Shown in pieces: positions 27,066 to 35,549 of a stretch of DNA of 64,000 bases. Within the stretch, counting starts at the first letter, position 1, and each line of letters opens with the position of its first letter. The stretch is from assembly GCF_001687325.1 (NCBI RefSeq), contig NZ_LZRD01000011.1, positions 1 to 64,000 on the forward strand. The letters are read 5' to 3'. The position numbers and the translations under genes are program-made. The DNA is from Streptomyces sp. PTY087I2 (GTDB taxonomy: Bacteria; Actinomycetota; Actinomycetes; Streptomycetales; Streptomycetaceae). The notes beneath the pieces were generated by a model that had not been told where the DNA came from, did not search any database, and saw only the letters and a program-made list of their open reading frames with translations.

Positions 27066-28040
27066 GTGTCCGTCCGCCGCAGCATCACCCTCGCCCTCGC
27101 CACCCTCACCGCCACCGGTCTGCTCACCGCCTGCGGCACCTCCGACCCCGCGGCCGACCTGGCGGCCCCTAAGGGCCACAAGGACGCCGGGGTCAACATC
27201 GGACCCGACCAGGACCGGATCAGAGGCAAGAAGGTGGCGGCCGCCGCCGATCTCGTCCCCGAGGCGATCCGCAAGCGCGGCACGCTGCGGATCGGGGCCA
27301 GCGCCGACGCCTCGCCGCCGCTCGGTTTCTACGCCACCGACGACAAGACCCGGATCGGCTCCGAGATCGACATCGCCACCCTCGTCGCCGACACCCTCGG
27401 TCTGAAGCCGCAGTTCGAGGAGGTCTCCTGGGAGAACCTCTTCGTCGGCCTGGACAGCTCCAAGTTCGACGCCGTCCTGTCCAACGTCACCGTGACCGAG
27501 GAGCGCAAGGAGAAGTACGACTTCGCCACCTACCGGCTCGACAACATCGCCTTCGAGGCCAAGAAGGGCTCCGGCTGGACGGTGAAGGAGCCCGCCGACG
27601 TCGCCGGGAAGACGATCTCGGTCTCCTCCGGCACCAACCAGGAGAAGATCCTCGTCGAGTGGAGCGAGGAGAACGTCAAGGCCGGGCGCAAGCCGGTGGA
27701 CATCAAGTACTTCCAGAAGGACACCGACTACTACCTGGCGCTCCAGTCCGGCCGCATCGACGCCCACCTCGGCCCGAGCCCCACCGCCGCCTACCACGTC
27801 GCCACGGCCGGCCAGTCCGAGATCATCGGCCAGCTCTCCGGCGCCGGCGGCGACCTCCAGGGCAAGATCGCCGCCACCACCAAGAAGGACAGCGGCCTGG
27901 TGAAGGCGTACGCCGCCGCGATCGACCACATCGTGCAGGACGGCTCCTACGGCAAGGTGCTCAAGCGCTGGGGGCTCAGCGGCGAGGCCGTGGAGAAGTC
28001 GGAGATCAACCCGCCCGGCCTGCCCAAGACCAAGAGCTGA
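27066..28040 (+). CDS. ABC transporter substrate-binding lipoprotein
   Basis: 324 residues from the GTG at 27066, with AAGGAG in front. Signal peptide ends at the lipobox LLTACG. The SBP_bac_3 domain has RGTLRIGASADASPPLGFY, EIDIATLVADTLGLKP and KFDAVLSNVTVTEERKEKYDFATY. It shares sequence features with the leftward binding protein, including the C-terminal SEINPPGL/SEISPPEL ending, so the two are probably paralogues. It is likely the main receptor of the rightward transporter. Confidence 0.9.
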   Translation: MSVRRSITLALATLTATGLLTACGTSDPAADLAAPKGHKDAGVNIGPDQDRIRGKKVAAAADLVPEAIRKRGTLRIGASADASPPLGFYATDDKTRIGSEIDIATLVADTLGLKPQFEEVSWENLFVGLDSSKFDAVLSNVTVTEERKEKYDFATYRLDNIAFEAKKGSGWTVKEPADVAGKTISVSSGTNQEKILVEWSEENVKAGRKPVDIKYFQKDTDYYLALQSGRIDAHLGPSPTAAYHVATAGQSEIIGQLSGAGGDLQGKIAATTKKDSGLVKAYAAAIDHIVQDGSYGKVLKRWGLSGEAVEKSEINPPGLPKTKS

Positions 28041-28058
28041 CGCCGGGGTTGTGCGGGT

Positions 28059-28098
28059 GTCGCCGTGGCCGGGCTCCGTCCGGCCCGGCCACGGCGAC
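28059..28098 (+). terminator. Hairpin between transporter genes and monooxygenase genes
   Basis: Perfect 16-base arms (28059-28074 and 28083-28098) with an 8-base loop, 18 bases after the binding-protein stop. It may reduce read-through into the monooxygenase genes or protect the 3' end of the upstream message. Confidence 0.7.
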
Positions 28099-28143
28099 CC
28101 CCGCGAGGCCCCCGACCGACCGCAGACCCGAGAGGTCCCCGAT

Positions 28144-29220
28144 ATGTCCGCCCGTACATCCCTCCATCTGGCCGCCGAGATCGGCGGCCCGCCGCACTAC
28201 GACGCCGGGCACTACCTCCGGCTGGCGAAGCTCGCCGAGGACGGCGCGCTCGACTACGTCACCCTCGGCGACTCCTTCGCCCGCCCCGGGCTCGACGCGC
28301 TCGCCGTCCTCGCCCGCGTCGCGCCCGCCACCGACCGCATCGGCCTCGTCCCGACCGTCACCACCACCCACACCGAGCCCTTCCACGTCTCCTCGGCCGT
28401 CGCCACCCTGGACTGGGTGAGCCGGGGCCGCGCGGGCTGGCAGGCCGACGTCTCCACCACCGAGGCGGAGGCCCGGCTCTTCGGCAGACGTCCCGCCGCG
28501 CCGCCCACCGCGCTCTGGCAGGAGGCCGGGGAGGTCGCCGATGTCTCCGGCCGGCTCTGGGACAGTTGGGAGGACGACGCCGAGATCCGGGACGCCGCCA
28601 CCGGCCGCTTCATCGACCGGGACAAGCTGCACTATGTCGACTTCGAGGGCTCCACCTTTACGGTGAAGGGCCCGGCGATCGTCCCGCGCCCGCCGCAGGG
28701 CCGCCCGGTCACCGTCATCGACGCCACCACCGCCCCGGCCCGCGAGGCGGCCGCCCGGCACGCCGACGTCGCCCATGTCCGGGCCACCACCCCCGAGCAG
28801 GCGGCCGCCGTCCGCGACGAGGTGCGCGCCAAGGCCGCCGCCCACGGGCGCGACCCCGGGGCGCTGCGGGTCCTCGTCGCGCTCACCGTCGACCTCGGGG
28901 ACGTGGAGACCGCGCCGGAACCCGGTCTGGAGAGCGGACCGCAGCTCGCCGGGCGCGGCACCTACTTCCGGGGCGGCCCGGTCGACCTCGCCGACCTCAT
29001 CGCCCAGTGGCACCGGGTGGGCGCGGCCGACGGCTTCCACCTCACGCCCATCACCCCCGAACGCGACCTGGAAAGGATCGTCAACGGCACCGTGGCCCTC
29101 CTCCAGCACCGCAGCCTGTTCCGTACCTTCCACCCCGGCGGCACCCTGCGCGAACACCTGGGGCTCGTGCGCCCCGCGAGCCGGTACGCCGCCGCCAGGA
29201 CCGCCGCGAAGGAGGCCTGA
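28144..29220 (+). CDS. LLM-class flavin-dependent oxidoreductase
   Basis: 358 residues of the bacterial luciferase-like fold, which uses FMNH2 and oxygen to oxidise small substrates. Family features: LAKLAEDGALDYVTLGDSF, ATDRIGLVPTVTTTHTEPFHVSSAVATLDWVSRGRAGW. It lies directly after the transporter and directly before a second enzyme of the class. Substrates of such enzymes include sulfonates, thioethers and nitrilotriacetate. The sulfur-type leader on the neighbouring operon favours an organosulfur compound (inference). ATG with GAGAGG upstream. Confidence 0.85.
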   Translation: MSARTSLHLAAEIGGPPHYDAGHYLRLAKLAEDGALDYVTLGDSFARPGLDALAVLARVAPATDRIGLVPTVTTTHTEPFHVSSAVATLDWVSRGRAGWQADVSTTEAEARLFGRRPAAPPTALWQEAGEVADVSGRLWDSWEDDAEIRDAATGRFIDRDKLHYVDFEGSTFTVKGPAIVPRPPQGRPVTVIDATTAPAREAAARHADVAHVRATTPEQAAAVRDEVRAKAAAHGRDPGALRVLVALTVDLGDVETAPEPGLESGPQLAGRGTYFRGGPVDLADLIAQWHRVGAADGFHLTPITPERDLERIVNGTVALLQHRSLFRTFHPGGTLREHLGLVRPASRYAAARTAAKEA

Positions 29221-29222
29221 CC

Positions 29223-30515
29223 GTGCCCCGTCCGATGCATCTCGCCGCGCACTTCCCGGGCGTCAACAACACCACGGTGTGGGCCGATCCGCGCTCCCGC
29301 AGCCAGATCGACTTCTCCTCCTTCGAGCAGCTGGCCCGGACCGCGGAGCGCGGGAAGTTCGACTTCTTCTTCCTCGCCGAGGGGCTGCGGCTGCGCGAGC
29401 ACAACGGCCGCATCCACGACCTCGACGTGGTCGGCCGGCCCGAATCGCTGACCGTGCTGAACGCGCTGGCCGCCGTCACCGAACGGCTCGGCCTCGCCGC
29501 CACCGTGAACGCCACCTTCAACGAGCCGTACGAGCTGGCCCGCCGCCTCGCCACCCTCGACCACCTCAGCGGGGGCCGCGCCGCTTGGAACGTGGTGACC
29601 TCGTCCGACGCCTTCACCGGGGAGAACTTCCGCCGGGGCGGCTATCTGGACCGGGCCGACCGGTACACGAGGGCCGCCGAGTTCGTCGCCACCGCCCGGG
29701 AACTGTGGGACTCCTGGACGCCCGACGGCGAATCGCGGCCGTTCGCCCACGAGGGGCCGCAGTTCACGATCTCCGGGGAATTCACGGTCCCGCGCTCGCC
29801 GCAGGGCCACCCGGTCGTCATCCAGGCCGGGGACTCCTCCGAGGGCCGGGAGTTCGCCGCGTCGGCCGCCGACATCATCTTCACCCGGCACGGCACCCTG
29901 GAGGCGGGCCGGGAGTTCTACGCCGACGTCAAGGGCCGGCTCGCGGCGTACGGCAGGGAGGCCGACAGCCTCAAGATCATGCCCGGGGTCACCGTGGTCG
30001 TCGGCGACAACGATGCCGAGGCGCAGGAGAAGGCCGCCGAGATCCGCCGGCAGCAGGTCTCCCCGCAGAACGCGATCCTCGCCGCCGAACAGATCTGGGG
30101 CACCGACCTCTCCGCGTACGACCCCGACGGGCCGCTCCCCGAGATCGACCCGGTCCCCGACTCGGAGATCACCCAGGGCCGGGTCCGGCACGGCGACCCC
30201 TTCGCGATCGTCGCCCGCTGGCGCGCGCTCGCCGAGGCCAAGGGGCTCTCCCTGCGGGGGACCGTCATCGAGACGACCACCCGCCAGTCGTTCATCGGCT
30301 CGCCCCGCACCGTCGCGGCCGAGCTGACCGCGTTCGTCGACCAACGGGCCGCCGACGGCTTCATCCTCGTCCCCCATCTCACCCCCGGCGGGCTGGACGA
30401 CGTCGTCGACCGGGTCGTCCCGCTCCTCCAGGAGAGCGGCGCGTTCCGCTCCGAATACACGGGCTCCACGCTGCGGTCGCACCTCGGCCTCCCGGAGCCG
30501 GTATGGAAAGGTTGA
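29223..30515 (+). CDS. LLM-class flavin-dependent monooxygenase, NtaA/SnaA/DszA family
   Basis: 430 residues starting at the GTG two bases after the previous stop. It fits the NtaA/SnaA/DszA group: FPGVNNTTVWADPRSRSQIDFSSF near the N-terminus, HLSGGRAAWNVVTS, NFRRGGYLDRADRY, and the late GSPRTVAAELTAFVDQRAADGF and HLTPGGLDDVVDRVVPLL. These enzymes need reduced FMN from a reductase. None is encoded here, unless the FAD/NAD(P)-binding protein upstream does that job. Confidence 0.9.
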   Translation: MPRPMHLAAHFPGVNNTTVWADPRSRSQIDFSSFEQLARTAERGKFDFFFLAEGLRLREHNGRIHDLDVVGRPESLTVLNALAAVTERLGLAATVNATFNEPYELARRLATLDHLSGGRAAWNVVTSSDAFTGENFRRGGYLDRADRYTRAAEFVATARELWDSWTPDGESRPFAHEGPQFTISGEFTVPRSPQGHPVVIQAGDSSEGREFAASAADIIFTRHGTLEAGREFYADVKGRLAAYGREADSLKIMPGVTVVVGDNDAEAQEKAAEIRRQQVSPQNAILAAEQIWGTDLSAYDPDGPLPEIDPVPDSEITQGRVRHGDPFAIVARWRALAEAKGLSLRGTVIETTTRQSFIGSPRTVAAELTAFVDQRAADGFILVPHLTPGGLDDVVDRVVPLLQESGAFRSEYTGSTLRSHLGLPEPVWKG

Positions 30516-30519
30516 CCGC

Positions 30520-32473
<1,954 letters not shown>

Positions 32474-32515
32474 CCGGCCCCGCCGGATCACGTACGGAGC
32501 TGTCCGTACATACGT

Positions 32516-32543
32516 GCCCCCGTCCGGGATTCCGGACGGGGGC
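32516..32543 (+). terminator. Hairpin after sprB
   Basis: GCCCCCGTCCGG (32516-32527) and CCGGACGGGGGC (32532-32543) form a perfect 12-base stem with loop GATT. Confidence 0.88.
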
Positions 32544-32661
32544 TCCCGCTCGCCGGGGGGCTCTTGAGAGGATGTCGGCCACGACGGATCGTCGTGACGG
32601 GGCGGCGGGGGCGGGGGCGCTCCCGGGGTGCGCCCCGCTGGCATCAGGGGGTAGCAGGTCC

Positions 32662-33141
32662 GTGTATCGCATCGGAGTGACCGGTCACCGCTCCATCCCC
32701 GCCGAGGCGGAGGCCCATGTGCTCGCCGGAATGCGGGCCGCTCTCTGCGGCCCCGACCGCGCCACCCAGGCCCTCTCCAGCCTGGCGGTCGGCGCCGACC
32801 AGCTCTTCGCCGACCTCGCCCTCACCTGCGGCGCCGAACTGACCGCCGTGATCCCCAGCGGCGACTACGAGGCCTGCTTCGACAACGCCGCCGACCTCGC
32901 CCGCTACCGGACGCTCAAGGCGCGCGCGGCACGGGAGGTCCGGCTCGACTTCCCGCACTCCACCGACGAGGCGTACTACGCGGCGGGCGCCTACATCGCC
33001 GACCACTGCGACCGGCTGCTCGCGGTCTGGGACGGCCTCCCCGCCCGGGGCCTCGGCGGCACGGGCGACATCGTGACGTACGCGCGCACGCTCGGCCGCC
33101 CGGTCACCGTGATCTGGCGCGACGGGGTGCTGCGCGGCTGA
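32662..33141 (+). CDS. SLOG-like nucleotide-binding protein
   Basis: 159 residues from the GTG at 32662. An ATG at 32572 would add 30 low-complexity residues. Motifs are those of the SLOG/LOG-like Rossmann fold: YRIGVTGHRSI at the start, SSLAVGADQLFADLAL, CDRLLAVWDG, and GGTGDIVTYARTLGRPVTVIW at the end. Such proteins bind or sense nucleotide-derived ligands and in bacteria often accompany SLATT membrane proteins in conflict or signalling systems. Here a SLATT-like gene converges on it with a 33-base gap. The ligand is unknown. Confidence 0.68.
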   Translation: MYRIGVTGHRSIPAEAEAHVLAGMRAALCGPDRATQALSSLAVGADQLFADLALTCGAELTAVIPSGDYEACFDNAADLARYRTLKARAAREVRLDFPHSTDEAYYAAGAYIADHCDRLLAVWDGLPARGLGGTGDIVTYARTLGRPVTVIWRDGVLRG

Positions 33142-33174
33142 CCGGAGCCGGAGCCGGGGCCGTACCGAAGGGGC

Positions 33175-34101
33175 TCACACGCGGTGTCTGACCAGCCAGT
33201 CGGTGTGCTCGGGCGACACGATCCGCTCGGTCTCGAACACCGCCGCCGGCCAGTGCCGTTCGGTGAGGGTGGTCTCCATGGCGGCCTGCATCGACTCCAG
33301 GTCCTGCTCCACCAGCGAGTGTGCCGAGATCAGCGGATGGTGCCGGCGCATCTCGTTCCAGGCGAGACAGGCCGCCGCCGCCGCGGACAGCACCCCCGTC
33401 AGACCGAACGACCGGCCCACCCCGAAGGTCTGGAGCACGCTCAGCGCCAGCGCCGGGAGCGTCAGCGCGACGATCGCGCCCGACCACATCAGCGCCCCGC
33501 GCCGGGAAGCCTGCTGGCGGCGGCGGTACCAACGGCGCTGTTCGATGAGCCGGTCCCGTACATACGTCTCCTTGCGGACCGTGTAGGCCTTGTTCCGCAA
33601 CGCGCGCATCGACTCCGTGATGAGGCCGCCGGAATCCGGCAGTTCCTCACGCGGATCGGCCCAGCCCACCTTCCGCAGCTCCTGGAGACCGTCCTCCAGA
33701 CGATTGGCGAACAGCGCCTCCGGATGCTCGGACGCGCTGTCGAAGGGGGCGCCGTGCACCGCGTAGCGCCAGCAGTTCGATTTGATGAACTCCGCTGCGG
33801 AGCGGTTGAGTTGCCAATGCGACTTTGCTTTGCGCTGGGAGGCGAGGAACGTCGTGAAGAGCACGCCCAGATAGGCCAGCACCGCCGCGCCGTACAGCGC
33901 CCGGGCCGCGGGCCCGTCCTCGGCGTGCCAGGGCAGCGCCGCGGGCACCGTGCCGGCCACGAGCAGCGCCAGCTGCACCCGGGTGGTGTTCACGGCCTCG
34001 CGCTGGCGGGCCACGGCGACCGCGTCCGTGTGATGGAACAGCTCGGGCAGGTCGTCGTTCCTGAAGACCATGGATCTCAGCGGCTCGGGCAACGCCGTCA
34101 C
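33175..34101 (-). CDS. SLATT-like (DUF4231-type) membrane protein
   Basis: 308 residues from the GTG at 34101, which has GGAGG five bases upstream. Two pairs of membrane helices are visible: LALLVAGTVPAALPW with AVLAYLGVLFTTFL near residues 48-95, and MWSGAIVALTLPALALSV with GVLSAAAAACLAWN near 210-260. After each come conserved polar segments (SNCWRYAVHGAPF, YVRDRLIEQRRWYRRRQ). This is the repeated two-helix plan of SLATT domains, proposed as pore-forming effectors gated by nucleotide sensing. It ends next to the SLOG-like gene, the usual partner type. Confidence 0.7.
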   Translation of the reverse strand: MTALPEPLRSMVFRNDDLPELFHHTDAVAVARQREAVNTTRVQLALLVAGTVPAALPWHAEDGPAARALYGAAVLAYLGVLFTTFLASQRKAKSHWQLNRSAAEFIKSNCWRYAVHGAPFDSASEHPEALFANRLEDGLQELRKVGWADPREELPDSGGLITESMRALRNKAYTVRKETYVRDRLIEQRRWYRRRQQASRRGALMWSGAIVALTLPALALSVLQTFGVGRSFGLTGVLSAAAAACLAWNEMRRHHPLISAHSLVEQDLESMQAAMETTLTERHWPAAVFETERIVSPEHTDWLVRHRV

Positions 34102-34426
34102 GGTCGCCTCCGTCTGCAATTGTCGTGTGACCCCGGTGGCAGGCGCGCCCGACCCGCCCGGGCCCACGAGAGTAGGGGCGGGGGCGGGACCGGGCAAGAC
34201 CGTCCTGGCCCCTCGGACGGCCGGTGCGGCAAGGTTCGGCCACTTCCCCGGGTGTTCTTCCGCGCACGGCGGCACTGTGACAGGGTTGCCCAACTGGACT
34301 GAATATAAGGTGAGTTGCCGCTTTCTTCGGCAGGCATGCTCATCGCTGAGCGGGGGAGGGGCCATCGAGGGGGACAGAGACGGAGGGGCGGATGGCGACA
34401 GGCCGCTTCGGGACAGCCAGCGCAGG
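34102..34426. other. Divergent intergenic region between SLATT-like and membrane-protein genes
   Basis: About 325 bases, relatively AT-rich near 34285-34330 (GAATATAAGG at 34301), where promoters are likely. GGAGGGG at 34382 precedes an ATG at 34392 whose frame stops after about 31 codons. That frame is not accepted. Confidence 0.45.
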
Positions 34427-34987
34427 GTGCGCCGCAGCCCGCTGCTCTTCACCGCTCCACTGGTGCTGCTCGCGGTCCTTGTTCTGATCCTGCTGTGGGA
34501 GGCCGTCCGGGCCAATGTCTCGCCCGGTGTCCGGGACGGCTGGCCCTGGCGCGGCTCCTGGCGCAAGGGACTGCTCGCCGAGGGGAAACCCGCGTGGCGG
34601 GTGGGGATACTGAACGGCGGTCAGCACATCGCCGTGATCGAGAGCTGGGAGTGCCGTGCGGTGCTGCGCGGCGGGTCCGATGTGTCGACGGCGCCCTGGG
34701 TCGCCGTCCCGGAGGTCGTGGCCACACTGACGGCGGACGGTCTCTCGGTGGGGCGGGATTACCAGCTCATCGCCTTCGGGAAGGGCTTTCCGCTGGTCGG
34801 CACCGGGAACTACGAGACGGTGCCGGTCGGGGTGTTCTCGCAGCGGTTCGTCGAGCGGGTCGACGCGCTCCAGGTCCGTGTGCGGGTCACGGACGTCGTG
34901 GGCGACAGCCACGAACGCGTCCTGGACTGCATGCGCGGCTCCCGGGCGGAGCACAACGTGCCCGGTGCGGAACCGGTGAACGAGTGA
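34427..34987 (+). CDS. Predicted membrane-anchored protein of unknown function
   Basis: 186 residues if started at the GTG at 34427. The frame has coding character and one strong N-terminal helix (LLFTAPLVLLAVLVLILLW), then about 150 residues likely outside the cell, rich in strands (WRVGILNGGQHIAVIESWE, YQLIAFGKGFPLVGTGNY). The start is uncertain: GTG 34310 in the same frame gives an N-terminal extension but has no ribosome site. No family recognised. It lies between the SLATT-like gene and fxsA, so it may belong with either. Confidence 0.6.
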   Translation: MRRSPLLFTAPLVLLAVLVLILLWEAVRANVSPGVRDGWPWRGSWRKGLLAEGKPAWRVGILNGGQHIAVIESWECRAVLRGGSDVSTAPWVAVPEVVATLTADGLSVGRDYQLIAFGKGFPLVGTGNYETVPVGVFSQRFVERVDALQVRVRVTDVVGDSHERVLDCMRGSRAEHNVPGAEPVNE

Positions 34988-35019
34988 ACTGCTGTCCTCG
35001 TCGAGACGTTCCGGCGCGT

Positions 35020-35044
35020 ACGGGCCCGGCCCGGCCGGGCCCGT
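35020..35044 (+). terminator. Hairpin after the membrane protein gene
   Basis: ACGGGCCCGGC (35020-35030) and GCCGGGCCCGT (35034-35044) pair perfectly around a 3-base loop, 33 bases after the stop. Confidence 0.7.
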
Positions 35045-35278
35045 CGGGATGCGCCTGCCCGACAGCTGTGCAGGCCGCTTCGGGGGTCGCGAGAAGCCCC
35101 TCACCTGCGAAGGCCGGCAAAGGAGCGGCAGACTCCGCGGGCCGGCGCATCCGCCGCTCGTCCTCCGTTCATCCGGGCGGTCGTGCGGAAGACGTGTTTC
35201 GACGGGAAAAACCCGCTGTGAAGGCTGGTCCGCCGGCATGTGCGGGGGCCTCAGCGGTAGTAAAGTGCGCGTGCCGGG

Positions 35279-35294
35279 CCGTGTCATGACACGG
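35279..35294. promoter_or_regulatory. 16-bp perfect palindrome upstream of fxsA, candidate operator
   Basis: CCGTGTCATGACACGG is fully symmetric and lies 60 bases before the preferred fxsA start. No regulator gene is adjacent. Operator function is inferred from symmetry and position only. Confidence 0.45.
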
Positions 35295-35354
35295 AATCCG
35301 TGCAGCGTTTCAATGTCCGGAAACAGACCCCTTCAGGATCCCCCTAGGACGGCC

Positions 35355-35519
35355 GTGAAGACCTACGGAACCACCCCAGCCTTCGCCTTCGCGAAGACCC
35401 GCGCGACCCTCGCGGCGACCGATGTCCGCAGTGCCGAGGCAGCCAGGAAGCTCGACCGTGCAATCGGCGCGACAACGGCCCGGTCCACCCGGATTTCCAC
35501 TTTCAGTTCGGCTCTCTGA
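35355..35519 (+). CDS. fxsA: FxSxx-COOH RiPP precursor peptide
   Basis: 54 residues from the GTG at 35355, with AGGA six bases upstream; an in-frame ATG at 35313 would add 14 residues but has no ribosome site. The peptide ends TRISTFSSAL: Phe50-x-Ser52 and two residues before the carboxyl end, exactly the FxSxx-COOH pattern of this class. The Ala/Lys/Arg-rich helical front (TRATLAATDVRSAEAARKLDRAI) would be the leader. The maturase gene follows after 30 bases. The family is known to receive a cyclophane crosslink on the aromatic residue of the F-x-S motif. Confidence 0.88.
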   Translation: MKTYGTTPAFAFAKTRATLAATDVRSAEAARKLDRAIGATTARSTRISTFSSAL

Positions 35520-35549
35520 GCCGGCGTCAGAAGCGGATAGAATGGCGGA

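Larger units (their letters stand above)
34988..35354. other. Intergenic region before fxsA
   Basis: About 370 bases with a terminator-like hairpin (35020-35044), a 16-base perfect palindrome (35279-35294) and TAGTAAAG at 35258. It presumably contains the fxsA promoter and operator. No gene seen. Confidence 0.5.

Noticed and set aside
34392..34490. ATG with a strong GGAGGGG site before the membrane-protein gene
   Set aside because: The frame stops after about 31 codons with a Cys/Ser-rich peptide; the coding frame here is another one.
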